Shown here piece by piece: positions 1 to 12,700 of a stretch of 64,000 nt of DNA (its first letter is position 1; the number at the start of each line of letters is the position of its first letter). The notes beneath the pieces were generated by a model. That model was given only the letters and a program-made list of their open reading frames with translations, ran no database searches and had not been told where the DNA came from. The stretch comes from Dipteris shenzhenensis (taxonomy: Eukaryota; Polypodiophyta; Polypodiopsida; Gleicheniales): NCBI GenBank assembly GCA_047967505.1, contig CM106540.1; one strand, 5' to 3'. A program made the position numbers and the translations under genes.

Positions 1-2
1 TT

Positions 3-92
3 CATTCATGCAATCCCTTTCCATCATTCATGCAATCACTTATTTCCATCATTCATGCAATCACTTATTTCCATCATTCATGCAATCCCTTT
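3..92. repeat. 25-bp tandem repeat at window edge
   Basis: Four head-to-tail copies of a unit starting cattcatgcaatc begin at 3, 25, 50 and 75. The first copy is 22 bp long, the next two are 25 bp, and the last is partial. The array may continue outside the window. No coding role is apparent. Confidence 0.85.
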
Positions 93-96
93 CTTG

Positions 97-175
97 GAAG
101 GGGAAGGGGAAGGCAAAGAAAAGGAAAAGGAAGGGGAAGGGGAAGAGGAAGGGGAAGGGAAAAGGGAAGAACACA
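97..175. repeat. Purine-rich low-complexity tract
   Basis: About 80 bases of almost pure A and G on the plus strand (ggaagggg / aaaggaaa blocks). The open frames across it encode only Lys/Glu/Gly runs and are not credible genes. Confidence 0.8.
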
Positions 176-179
176 CAAG

Positions 180-3100
180 AAAAGACGTGTCTAATAGCGT
201 GTCTATAGGCGCGGTTGTTTGTTTTTCTAAAAATTAGATGCATTGTTTGACGTGTCTATAGACGTGCTTCGACAGATGCCTTTTTGAAAGAAACTAAAAA
301 GAACATGCGCCCGACCCCAAAAAGAACAACACTAGTACCAAAAACATCCCTTCTCTGCATATGATAAAGGATGAATCCAAAGAGAGCAACTTCCAAAGAA
401 GACCAACCGCCAAGAGACTTACCTTACAGAGAGGCATTGAAGCTTCTTGTCCTTCTTCAGAGCTGCTTCTCTTTCTTCTCTTCCTTGTTCACCCTCTTCT
501 CTTGTATGCTTGGGGATGACTGTGTAAGCCTGGAGATGAGTGTGGGTGCTTGGAGATAAGTGTGGATGCCTAGAGCTATGTCTATTAATAGGAAAGCAAG
601 CTACGTGACACTAAAAGTATGTGAAAGAAAGCAAGCGTGCTAAAAGTAGGTTCAAAAATCAACTCACAATCTACGCATCTAAACACGCATCTAAAGAAAT
701 GCCTATCAACACATCTACACTGTGTTTTAGACGTGCCTATAGACACGTTCCATAGTACAGATGCGGTGTTAGATGCGCTTTTAGATGCTACACAGTGTTT
801 TGACATTTACAACTCATGCAAGAACACATTTTTTGGGTTGTTTATCTATAGGATGTCTTCATCTTCAACAAGTAGCTCCAATGAGGATGAATCCCTCTGT
901 ATCCACCATCGTGAAATGTGGTTGGAGCAAAAAATAAAATGTATGTGTGATTGATGTCGAGGAAACATGTATCGTGCACGCAAAATTACACTCAATCACA
1001 TCTCAAAGTATGGAGAATGGGATGTGACCATAAACATGGTAAGTGTTAAAGAGTTAAGGTTGATTGAGATACCTATGGGTGTTCATGTGTTTGATATATG
1101 ATCCTTTTTTAATTTGATACAGGATGCAATGCCACACCCACATATGTTGCCCTATGCTCGTTGTGAGGAGGTGAAGCCTCGGTGATATGAGGTGGGATCT
1201 TCAGGAGGGACCGTTACGGATGCATGGAGTGATGGTGATAGTAGCCCTCCACCATTACCTCATGGCCAAGCTTCAAGGAAGAACCTAGGAACTTGAGACT
1301 TGGCATGGACGGTGTGAACGCATTTGGTCTCAAAAGCACCTCTTACAATGTATGGCCAGTGATATTGGTGAATTATTATCTTCCACCCTCTATGGCGATT
1401 AAGAAAGGACATATTATGTTATCCCTTCTAATTCCACGGAAACAGAAAGTAAAAAATCATGATGTTTATTTGGAGCCTTTGATTGATGAGCTAGAGATAC
1501 TTTGGAGAGGTATCGAAGTGCATGATGTGAGCAGGCCTCCCTCATCATGAGACTTCAACTACAAAGCAGTCTTGATGTGGACGATGCATGACTTCCCAGG
1601 CTATGGCGAGTGTTCAGGTCTCACTACATCGGGTTACCATGCATGTCCTGTTTGTGGTCCTTTGCTAGTTGCCTCACAGGCAGTCGCATTGAATAAGGTC
1701 ATCTATGAGAATCACCATCAATTTCTTCCACATGATCATCCTAGATATGTCGCCCCTTGGAATGAAGTCCCCCCACAGTCACTCACTGCAGGAGATTGGA
1801 TGAGAATTTGGGAGGGTTCCACGATGACTCCACCACTTGGCATGAGCAGGTAAGGGTTTGTAACTATTATGTGCTATATTGAATGGAAATAAAGATTGCA
1901 CGCTAAATACCAGCTTTTGTTTAGATACTCCATCTTTTATCGACTACCATATTGGTCCCACCTGAAGATCAATCACCTGCTTGATCCCATGCATATCTTC
2001 AAGAATGTGGCATTTACCATTTGGGAACATTTGAATGGGACACGAGATTCTGTAAGCATAAGGGAGGATCTACGCACCACAAGGAGGATGCGCGAAGCTT
2101 GGCCACAAGAAAGGCCAAATGGGCGTGTCTTTTTACCTCGTGGACGTTATCAAAGCTAGAGATGGTGGTAGTAAAATGAGCTATCACTACAATTCGTACT
2201 CCCACTGGATGCATGAGGTGTTTGAAGGGGGCCTTTACAAAGAGCAAGACAAGAGGTGTAAAGCAATTATATGGCTTGAAATCTCATGATTGGCACAAGA
2301 TGCTCCAAGTAAGTATTTTATGTGCATAATATCTTTTTCCTTTCAAATTTTTGAGTGAATTAGAAGCAACTAATCAACCATTCCTCATGTGTTCAGTTCA
2401 TACTACCTACTAGCATTTCTCATAGTGCATCAAAGGACGTGAAATTAAGGATTGTATTTACAAGATGGGCGAGCTTGTCAGGTTCACATTTTATAGGATA
2501 CAAAATGTGAAGTGTATCAATGCTCCATGCAAGGTTTTCATATTGCTAATATGGTGTACTTTTTCCTTTCTAGGTATGTGAGCTCAAAGGAAATAGATCC
2601 CACCATGCTTGAGAATGCTCGAGTTATGTCAGCGGAGGTGGTTTTTTTAGTGGAGGAGACATTTCCACGTTCTATTTCACAAGCCAACTACATCTCATAG
2701 TGCATTTGGTGGATGAGATTGCTATATGCGGTACTGTACATGCACAATCGTTGTTCTTCCTCGAGCGCTTCATGAAGACCTTGAAAGTTTTCGTGAGACA
2801 AAATGCAAGGCCGGAAGGTAGCATGCCGAGGGTTGGTTGGTACAAGATTCACTTGTATATATTTCTGAGTTTCTTGTTGATGTGGATACCTCTCTGCCAC
2901 GACTATGGAGAGATGATGAAGACCTAAGGATGACCTCTATTGTGCCTCAAGGGAAAGGACGGAGCAAAGTAATAGACACGAAGTTGCTTAATAATATCAA
3001 CCTTTATTGCATGCTTAATAGTGATGTGATGAAAAGATCGATGACAAGATACGAGGATGCAAAGGCAAGAAGACAAGGAGAAAGGCCATCTTTCGTACAC

Positions 3101-4475
3101 AGCACAGATCTTGTGGAGATCTTATGTGCCATACCCTCAGCATCTAAGAGCACTTCCAAAGGATATTCATGTGGATTGGCTACTTGATGAAATGGAGAGA
3201 GGAGAGAGAGACGAGGGGATGCATATCACAATGGAAGAATGGGAGTATGCTAGGGGATGCATGAGCAAGGTCAGTATATAGAATGTTATGATGCATAAGT
3301 TAGGAGCTTTCAACAATTTAGATTGCTTATTTAATTGATTTTGTCTTGGTGTAGTGTACTATGTTCAATGCTATATGGTGCGAGGGCAAGAATTTTCGAA
3401 CACAACGGATTGATGATAAGAGAAACACACAAGACTACGGCGTCATTGCTAGTTTTGAGGGAGCCAATGGAGCCATGGATGATTATTGTAGCATAATCCA
3501 AGATATTATTAAGCTTGACTTTCGACGCTTCTTTGTGTATGTTTTGGATGTAAATTGGTTTAAGGACGTGGTGGAAAGAGACCCTAATGCAACAATCAAA
3601 TGCCATACAAGTGGCTTTGTAACTATTGATTCTACAAATTTTTGGCAAAGTAAGAAGGACACACTAGTACTACCGCAACAATGTGAACAGGTATTGTACA
3701 CACATATAAAAATACTCACTTTTAAATATTTGATACCTTCGATGCAAGGAAAATAACATGATTGTATTTGTGTTTGAATTAGGTTGTCTATCAACCAATG
3801 GTGGATAATAATAGGTGGTGGCATGTCATACCTATTATGCCACGTTCCAAAGTGATGTATAGTACATTTACTAATATGGAGCGTATGGAGGATGATCATG
3901 GCCATGAAGGTGATGATGACCATGATACGAGAGAGAGGATGATCATGAGATAGAAGATACAGATATTAAGGCCATTACCCGTGAGGACGAGCCTACCATT
4001 GGTGATGTTGATTTCGATGAGCACATGAGTAGCATAAGTAGTAGTGGGCTGAATGTATTTGTAGATCTCAACACTGGTTTGGATTTTGAAGTAGATAGCT
4101 TGGCAAGGGTTGATCTCATTGAGGATGAGATTGAACCCTAGCCCATCATTGATATTGGCAAAATTATTTTACATATTGTCTCATTCTCCTCACCTCACTT
4201 AATTTTTGTATATGTGGGTTTGCCAAAAAGCATTGATATTTTTATTAAAATTATGTGCTTCGGTAATCATGGGCAATGCTTGGAAAGTAGTGATGTACAT
4301 TTATCAGCCTTCACCAAAATCTCACTTTCTATATTCTTTGTTTTGCATCTAAATTCGCGTCTAATGCACAGTACAGACTCGGTAATAGATGCGCTATTAG
4401 ACATGCCCGTATTTTTGCTATTCTAGTAGTGCCTATAAACGCGCTCACTATTTTGCGCATCTATAGTTGCTTTGT
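180..4475 (+). mobile_element. Degenerate CACTA (EnSpm-type) DNA transposon
   Basis: The interior (853-4141) encodes a broken TNP2-type transposase, diagnostic of CACTA elements. Related short motifs of the form gcatctaa / gcgtctaa / agacgtgcctatagac cluster at about 186-275, 670-790 and 4345-4470, on both sides of the gene. That matches the subterminal repeats that CACTA transposases bind. The exact ends are not secure. A cacta occurs at 330 and a tagtg at 4427-4431, but similar subterminal motifs lie outside both, and the 3-bp flanks (caa and cct) do not form a target duplication. The boundaries given are therefore the extent of the subterminal motifs. The element is inferred to be immobile. 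Confidence 0.8.
853..4141 (+). pseudogene. CACTA transposase (TNP2-like), broken
   Basis: The gene reads as several exons with good splice signals: a donor gtaagt at 1040, acceptor ag at 1121-1122, donor at 1851, acceptor near 1924, and a last intron about 3691-3782. Exon 1 starts with a Ser-rich stretch after ATG 853. TNP2-family motifs include RLGMDGVNAFG (near 1300), LMWTMHDFPGYGE (near 1575), a CPVC pair (near 1650) and LLDPMHIFKNV (near 1980). Then come a DUF4218-like VHLVDEIAICG (near 2705) with FMKTLKVFVR, and a DUF4216-like LDFRRFFVYVLDVNWF (near 3520). The acidic C-terminus ends at the tag of 4139-4141. It is inactive: in-frame TGA stops lie at 952-954, 1183-1185 and 1548-1550, and there are several frameshifts (for example between 1123 and 1293, and around 2150, 2690, 2830 and 3150). 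All three TGA codons sit where Arg (CGA) would fit. Confidence 0.85.
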
Positions 4476-4479
4476 CTTA

Positions 4480-6780
4480 TTGTAAGACATACATCGCTTG
4501 TTGTCAATATTGTAAAAAGCAACATTGTCTGATTCTCCTTTTATAATCAATCAATTGTATGCTTCCTCTTGATTCAATGGATGCATTTTTTGAATTTTGT
4601 GCCACTTGAGTGTGTGGATGATTGGTAAATGTTTATACATGTTCTCATGGTCAATGTTGATCAAAGTAAGTGGTTCTATTTGGCCCTTTGGGAGACCACT
4701 TACAAGCTCGAGATAGCAACTTCTCAAATAGCATTATTGTCAAAGGCGCAAGCTAAGCTAGCTTCCTATACACGAGAAAAAAACCCATGATATGAATGGG
4801 TTTCAATCGAGCATCTTCATGTGTGCATCGCTAGTTTATTGGAGTTCTCAGAAGCCTTTTTAGTATTTTGCAAATATAAATAAATAGTCCTATCTTTCTT
4901 TCCATCGGTATAAGAGTCTCCTTGGAAGATTTACCATCGAAGTATGTTTTTCCTTTTTGTCCCATTAGGATATAAATCACTCACTTTATTGGATTTCTTG
5001 TAATTCTTGCATAGCTATGGCCTTGCCTCTTTCTTTACATTTCATAAATCTCGAAAGAAACATTTGGGTGCAATAACAAAAACACTCCTCAAGGAAAATG
5101 ATGTGGAATATCTTCTAAGATAGCCCTTTTACAACAATTCCATCACTTTATTAGTTTACTCATCTACACACCAAGTTAATATATCCTTATGGCCCTTAGT
5201 CCCAGCAAATTATTTCATAAATGTAAGTTAGCTTAAGGAGAGGCAAATGGAGAGGCCTTTTTTTTTCAATAACCCAATCAAACCAATGGCAAGGGATTGG
5301 CTTCAGAATTTTATAAAAGGGGGGATTTGGATTTCTCCATTATTTTGAAAAGGGGAGATTAGGATTTAAGAGATCTTCTACTCATTGAAGTGTTGTACCT
5401 CTGCCTACATAGAGATGTTGTTAAAATATTGGAATAAAAGGGAAGTAAATGCCTACCATTATAAATTAGAGGGACCCTCCCCTCAAAGAGAGAGGGGAAA
5501 GGGATGTCCACGTTAATCACTCTCCTCTTTATCCCTCTCCTTGCCTTTCAAAATCCCCTCCATGTTAATCCCTTTCCAATAATTAATGAATTATTATCCC
5601 TATAAAGTGACATTTCTTTGGGTTAAAGAGGGTTAAAGTTTCATAATTATTGGTCATGCCACAATGTACTTGAGTTTATGATAGGGGGTCTTTAAAAGTA
5701 TGACAAGGGGCGCCATTTCCTCTTTGAGTATGTTCCCACTTGAGTGGGATGCTTTGTCCATCAATCATTTTCTACACTTTTAGGATTTCCACGAGAGCTC
5801 ACATGAAAATTGCCTCAAGAATCTAGGCACCTATTTTAATACCAGATGGTGGGCAGAAATTAAACGTTAGAGATCTAGTTTTTTTGCAATATGTCATCCC
5901 GCAAAAAGCTACACTCCAAGCTTCTAGGACTCTTTACCTTCAGATTTCTCAAATTTTTATATCATCTCCCTTAGTTTCCTATCCTCATCTAGCTCCCATG
6001 TAGCTACCTAATATTTCAAGCTAAAAGGCCTTTAGCATTGAGCTTGGGGTCGTAGGAACTCATCTCCTTGGACCTCATGTGCATTCACTTCCTTTTAACT
6101 ATTTAATCTTTTACTCGAGCTACTTTATATTAAAGGGGATTGTAGCACTTGCATTGCGCTACCTTGTTGAATAGGGAGGACCTATCATCTACTAAAAAAT
6201 AAATATCCTAATCTTCAACCACATGTCCCCTTGCCATTTTTGGAACTTTCAATTGTCCTTTCATACTTTCTTTTAATATATAACAACACGGATAATCGCA
6301 TTCGAAAAGAAAAAAGAAAAGATTTATAAACCAATTTACAAAGCACTCATGCCTTTCATGCCAATTGTGACTGCGAATTGGAACTAGAGATTGATGAAGT
6401 GATCAACTATTGGAAAGCTTCTTGCTAATACAAGTTGAAAGTTGTTTCTACACCGGCTGCCCGATCATTGCCGCCAGGCGGTCGCCTATTATGCTGCCCT
6501 TCGAACCGACCAAGTGTGCAAAACCCATGAACAGCGACAAACAACCACCACATGTTGGAAAGTCCACGAATCAGAACGAGAGACGGTGGATGGACAGCCC
6601 AAGAATCAGAAGGAGAAACCGTGGCTTTAAACGGTAGGAGATCTCGCATTGCCTTGAGATGGAGGTGAGCTAGATACAGATGATCGTGAGATTGAAGATG
6701 GATCGAGAAAAGTCTGAGAATTGAAGAAGATAAGAAGTTAAAACAACTCGATGACGAAGATGGGCGTGAAGAGTAGAGAA
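4480..6780. other. AT-rich intergenic stretch, no gene recognised
   Basis: Between the CACTA element and the expansin gene no open frame with recognisable protein character was seen. The DNA is AT-rich to about 6.4 kb, then becomes richer in CpG towards the expansin gene. The short open frames at 6410-6650 lie just past the expansin stop on its strand and more likely cover its 3' flank than a gene. Confidence 0.5.
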
Positions 6781-6787
6781 GAACGAC

Positions 6788-7844
6788 TCAGAATTGACGA
6801 CCGCTGAATGTCTGGCCGAACTGCCAGTTGGGGGGAGCGACGTCGAACGAGGTAAGAGTTCTTCCGTCCCCGCTGGTGATAAGAAAGGAGAGGCTTTGCC
6901 CGACAAGCTGAGTGCCGCACTGCCAATTCTGTCCCCAGTTCCGAGTCATGGCGATCCATCCAGTCCCCGAGCCCTTGATCGATACCGCATGGACGTCGCC
7001 GCTACCTCCCACGTTAGTTACCAGCACCAGATTAAAATATCTGTGTCCATTCACTGTGAAATGCACGCCTCCATTCTTCTGGCAAGGTACCCTGCGTCGA
7101 TCAACGCAAGCTTCATCACATCCAAAATCCATAATTCGGTTGCATATCCATCCTTAAGTGGCTTGAAATTTCTTGTCGGATACTGAACATTCTCATGCTC
7201 TTACCTCCTGTACATCACCGGCACTATGCCGGCTCTGAATTGAGCTAGTCTCAGGAACGCTGGCTCCGACATGTCGAAGTGCTGGCGCGGCGGATTGCAC
7301 CAGCCCCCGTTGTCGTTGGAAAGCCCGTAATTCGGAGGACAGAAGTTCGTTGCCGTCAGAATGACAGATGGGTTCCCCGGATTGCACCACTTGGGATCCT
7401 TCACGCATTTGAGCTCAAAGCACGCACCGCAAGTGAGACCACTGTTAAACAATGTGGTGCTCAGAGCTGCTGTGTTTGTACCATAACCTTGGCTGTAGAG
7501 ATTGCCGTAACCGCATGCGCCACCTGCAAGAGTTATATTGTCATTGCAACGTGGGAAAAGATGCAATCAGTGTAAATTGATTGAAGATCTTTGCCGGACA
7601 GTACGTAGGGAACAACGGGTACAAACGAAGACGTGATTCGCCAAATACAACCAGCAAGCAAACCATAGCTCACGGTGCCCTGGGTAAGATAAGAAATATT
7701 ACCCATGGTGCCAGAAGCGTCCCCGCCTCCATAGAATGTTGCAGAAGCTAGGGACCAGCCGGAATATTGCGCCAGAATGGCGTTGACGAGCGAGAGGAGG
7801 ATTGCAGCAAAGAGAAGACATTGTGCAGATGTCGAAGTGGCCAT
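6788..7844 (-). CDS. EXPA: Alpha-expansin (EXPA family), three exons
   Basis: Secreted cell-wall loosening protein. Expansins loosen contacts between cellulose and matrix glycans without hydrolysis. The exons, read on the minus strand, are 7844-7703, 7523-7205 and 7091-6788. Introns begin GT and end AG, and the codon phase is kept across both joins. The product is 254 residues, normal for EXPA. Residues 1-25 form a signal peptide (hydrophobic core [11 protein letters not shown]). The mature part has [11 protein letters not shown] and [14 protein letters not shown], the paired Cys of the first domain, and the EXPA-typical HFD at 129-131. The second, binding domain follows, with [27 protein letters not shown] and the terminal GQTFSGRQF. 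The ATG at 7844 was chosen because it puts the signal peptide at the N-terminus. An in-frame ATG at 7889 would add 15 residues. No frame damage is visible, so it is probably functional. Confidence 0.95.
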
Positions 7845-9029
7845 CGAGGAAGGCAATTGTGGCGGGAAATGGCTAGGCATGATCAACATTGGTCTTTGGA
7901 GATGAGAAGCGTGAGTACAGAATAAGTAGTAACGACCTTATCGGACTTTAGTTGAAGTAAGGAGCTGATCTTACTTTTTGTCACTAGAAGATGGCCGAGT
8001 GTCACGCGGCAATGGAGGAATTTTCGTAGGTAAATGCAAGAAATATCGCTTGTGCTGCTGAGGGCAATGTTGCATACCACCAGCAACTCAGGGAAATGGA
8101 TAACTTGCTCACGAAGATTTTAAGCTCGCAAGCTCGATACTGCTGAGTGATTGATTGCATGCAGCGCCTGGTTTGGAAGATCGGATTGGGGAAGCAGCTA
8201 TTTATCGAGTTCGATTGATCGCTTGCAACTGTCAACCACCAACGATTCTGGGCCATCATGAATAGCCTGAGCGCGTTCAAACTTCAAACTTCAAACATGA
8301 TAGTGGGCTGAGGCTGCTGCTCGTGGGTGGTCGGCCACTCTCCGATCATTCGGCGACCACTGAGGATCATCCGCACGCTCCACTTCTCTGTCGTCGCATA
8401 CTTCTTCTGCCGATTTTCTTTCCCTAATCACGCATTCTCGACGATATCGACGCAGCACCACGTGATGATCAGTGACGATATATCGTCGCATCTACCCCCT
8501 GCCGGATTGAAAAGTTCGATTCCCTGAAGCGAATCATACTCATTGAACCTCCCACTCATCTGCAGCAGCTCCCGATTTCCACCAGCAAAAATGTATTCAG
8601 CCGTTCCATTTTCTCGCGTTTCAGCATCACCAAAAGCAAAATGTATGGAACAATACAAAAATTCTCTGCGGTCTAGCGATGGATAAATTCAACATCAAGC
8701 AGTTCAACAGCAGGCAGTCGTAGGCAGCATAAATCAAAAGCATCCCGATGTCGCAAACGTGGATTGAAAGCGGCAACTGGAGCTCAACCTGTGCATGCAC
8801 AGCTGCTGTTCGCTTCATGCACATCTTTGACCGTGGCCGTATCATAACTTATCAAGCAAATCTCTACGCCTGGCCGTGTGATAACTTTAATCACTAAATC
8901 ATGTTGTGTCGTGAGAATATATATATATATATTCTCCACCGAAATCACTCTCTAAAGTTGGCAATTCGACTGTGAGAGATTCACCGTCGCTGAAGATCTT
9001 CCGAAGTTCGATAAACATGCAAAGTTATA
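7845..9029 (-). promoter_or_regulatory. Upstream region of the expansin gene
   Basis: This is the 5' flank of the expansin gene, relatively CpG-rich up to about 8.85 kb. A palindromic cacgtg (G-box core) lies at 8459-8464. A second lies just beyond this interval at 9093-9098. No convincing TATA box at a normal distance from the start codon was found. The regulatory role is inferred from position only. No other gene was recognised here. Confidence 0.3.
8913..8936. repeat. Perfect 24-bp palindrome with TA core
   Basis: gagaa, then seven TA units, then ttctc. It reads identically on both strands. It lies about 1.07 kb upstream of the expansin start codon. Confidence 0.9.
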
Positions 9030-9195
9030 CTACTACAAAAGTTGTCCTCTTCTATTTAGTTTTCTTCAATCTTGTGTAACAATTAGTAGACCCACGTGAA
9101 TATCAAAAGTTATCCTCCTACCTAATCTTCTATTTAGTTTCTTCAATCTTGTGTTTTAAGTTCTGAACAATTAGTAGACCCATGTGGATATCAAT
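9030..9195. repeat. Direct duplication of about 78-bp period
   Basis: The string tcttctatttag, followed by ttcttcaatcttgtg and aattagtagaccca, occurs twice, at about 9049 and 9126. A G-box cacgtg (9093-9098) lies in the first copy. In the second copy it has become catgtg. Confidence 0.75.
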
Positions 9196-9702
9196 TAGGG
9201 AGTAGCGCGGCCGGTCCTCAAAGGATTTGGACATTTGCCCACCCGCATACGATTTCGATCGGAGAAAGAAACTTATTATCACCATAGGCCATAGCCGGTG
9301 CGCCTCTTGTAATTGCCCATGTATGCATGTGTGTCAAAGGATCAAAAAAAAAATCTAAGCAAGTTTGGTAGTTACAATGTCGCAAACCGACCAAAGCCAT
9401 AAGCCAGTAAACAAGAGCAACACTCGGACTAGACACAATGGAATAAACTTGTAGAAGCGTCCCTAGACATCAATGAAGCATGGATATCACCAATCAATGA
9501 CTTGGTTTTCTCAAGGTCTCCATTTTTCCCCGATAGAAGTCTAGCAATTACGTTGACGCGTGTTGAGACTTAAATGGCTTAAGAGTTTTGCATGCCATTG
9601 TTAATGTGGGAATATGCTCTAATTTGGGGTTTCTCAAGCTGCTATTAGAATGACTTTAACAAAATGGGTCTTATTTTCTTATGGAGTTACAAATAATATC
9701 CA

Positions 9703-9780
9703 TACATAAGGGGTATATATAAGGGGTCCTCAAAACCCCTTATACATAAGGGGTATACATAAGGGGTCCTCAAATCCCCC
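9703..9780. repeat. Two copies of a 40-bp unit rich in AAGGGGT
   Basis: Units start at 9703 and 9743, each beginning tacataaggggtata and carrying ataaggggtcctcaaa. Within each unit aaggggt faces an acccctt-like run, so the unit can also fold on itself. Confidence 0.85.
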
Positions 9781-9799
9781 TTTTGTTGAACACACTTGA

Positions 9800-12700
9800 T
9801 GTAAGGGGTTTTACATAGTGAATACCCTGGGGTTTGGTTACATTTGGTCACTATAGGACCCATTCCTTTCCTTGACGATGGGTTTGGCTCTAGGTACTCG
9901 TTTAAAAGAAAGTGGGGCATCCACATGCATGTGCTTGTGTATGCTAGATTCTGCAACATATTGCCTCACATGTCGTGGGAACTACCTCTTATAATGGATG
10001 AGTGCTAAGTCCATTAATCTCCCAATTTGGCATGTCCATCTTTTTTGGCCAAATTACTAGTTACTTCCAACTTTAGTTATCCTTTCTTCGTAGTTACCAC
10101 CACTAGCCCCACCCTCCCTCCACATTCACTTTTCAAGGCTTTTCAAGTATCCCCCTAGTTAGGACTCTATTGATTATACCACTTTATTAAATTAGATAGT
10201 CTTAAAAATTCATTACTCATCAATTTTTTCAACAAGTTCAAAAAATCTAGCCTAGAATATAGGGTGGTTCCACAATTAAGAGTGGCACCTTTCATCTAAT
10301 GACTAATTTCGTCTCTTTAAAGGATAGTCGACAAAATGATGCTTTTTAAGAAAGCTTCCTATCTGTATCTTATCCTACCTCAAAGTTTCATTTTAAAATG
10401 TCATAAACATGATATTTGGGAATCTTAAAGCAATATATATTTATTAAATTTGCATGTTTTTTGTAGCAGGATATATAAATGGGATGGCAAATAGTTTTGA
10501 GATTGTGATGTGTCTCAATATCAATTTGCCAAGTAGAAAATAAAAAACTTTTCCATTTGCCAACGTTAACCCAAGTGTTTTGATAACATTGGTACATCAT
10601 TTTCAATAGATTGGATTTCTTATAAAATAGACAAAATAATGTTTTCAACACCTCTCATCTCACGACTAACAAGATAGCATGAATGGTTTGGGCACTAACT
10701 CATCGTTGATTGGTGAGATAAGTGCAAGCTTGTAAAAAGCAAAAAGACTTTTTTGGATCTTCTTAAAAAAGGCATTTAAAAAATAGTAAATCTTATATAA
10801 TAAGGGATTTAAAAATAGTAAATCTAATAAGGCATTTAAACAATGGATAATATGTAAAAAGCGCACAAATGGGTAGTGATTGTGTTGCTATTATCTAGAT
10901 TGTACATCCTACAAAGTCATGTCTTTCCACTTGACATTACACAAAACTTATGTGCACACATAACCTTGTTAAATATTTAAAAAATACTAGTCACACTTTA
11001 GGTTTGAAGAGCTTGAGCTTTTCCATGTTTGGTCTTGAGTAGGTACAAGTTTTGATTTTAAAAGGACTACCAATTTAAACCAATTTCGTAGTTTTCTTTA
11101 TTTTAGTATAATACTATATACAAAAGCAATGAGTGGCCAAGAAAAATGCTTACATAGAAGCTAGACTATATAGGAAGGTGAGAGGAATGTTCATGGTGTA
11201 TGATTTTCTTTAGCAAGGAATTTATGTAAGCCTTGGGATGAAAGCCTCTTTTATTTTTCAAGGTTGTCAAATACTACACTTTACGTAGATTAAAAGGCAC
11301 ACCAATAAGGATTTGTAAATTTCTCAAAAGCCTCTTCAAAATCAACAAGGCTTTTAAATAAATGTTCAAAATCTCCAAAACCTATTCAACTATTTCTTTT
11401 TATTACTTTCCCAATCTAGAGGCCCATTTGTTTTTGGTACAAATGATGTGCACATGGGGACTTACAAAGCTATTTAAATAGTCATTGTAGTTAGCTTCCA
11501 TTGCTAATAGAGAACCTTACTTCTTATGTGTATAATTTCCTTGGGCTCATTTGGAAAGAGGATCTTTGGTACATATTGATATATTCCATCAATAACTCAT
11601 ATTTTTTTCCCAAATTCCCTAGAGATGATCTTGACCTCATTTATTGAACTCCACTATCTTGTTATCATCAATTATGATTACTTAGTATAATCAAGGGTTA
11701 AGAAAAATTAATCTCACATACTTTCACATGTCCATGCCCACACTCACACTCACAGTAGTCACATGCACATCTACATCCACATCCACATCCACATTCTTAC
11801 CACTAGATAGACATGAAACCAAAAAGCTGGAGCAATTCATGCTATTCTTCTAAAAAAGAGCAAGTGACAATAGGGAAATTTATAGTTTATATTCAAATTT
11901 TGAAATAGAGACATATCTTGAGGTGACTTATCTCCTCCATTCTTGTGATTTTAATAAGGTAAAGCCTTGTGATTCATCAATTCCTTTTCTTCAAATCAAT
12001 AGTCCTTTCATGACCAAATTATTGCCGTTTGTACCTTACTTTAGACCTATAATAGGAAATTATCTTCATAGGAGATGTCACACAACACGATGTAGTTGCG
12101 GTGCAACTACATGATATATGCATGATGCAACCACCAATATTTAAAAGATTATAGAAACCTCATCTTACTATAAAAATTTTACACACATGTGCATGTCTTA
12201 TCAGCACATCCAATACTTGTCTCCATTGGTCTCAACTTTCATCTTGAGAGATCTTTTTTGGTCCTTTGGACTGTACATAAGATACCTTTATAAATGGAGA
12301 CATAAATGATGGCTTGCCATGAAATATATCTTTTGATGTATTTCATTTTCCTTCATTAAATTCTAAAAGGGCACATGAATCATGGTCTATCAACATATAA
12401 GCATTCATTTATGAACACTTCCAAATGTGATCATCAAAGATTCATTACCTTTTTGGAGATCTTGTCTTTCGAAAACTTAAGATTTTAATAAATTACTTTC
12501 TCCTTATATTAGAAAAAGAAGGAGCCACCAATTTTTGTCTCTTTCTTTATGTCCTCTTTGTGTCTCTCCTTGTTACATAAACTTTCAAAGAAATGCTACC
12601 AAAATATTTGCATGCTTTGTGTATTTATTAAAAAGAATTATTTAAAAGTTTCATCATATATATTTTTGGCCGGTTACTCATGCAAATTCATAAATGGATT

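Noticed and set aside
4427-4431. tagtg as the 3' terminus of the CACTA element, paired with cacta at 330
   Set aside because: Related subterminal motifs lie outside both, and the 3-bp flanks do not match, so it is not a secure terminus.
8505-8530. GTTCGATTCC, like a tRNA T-loop
   Set aside because: No matching T-stem, anticodon arm or acceptor pairing around it.
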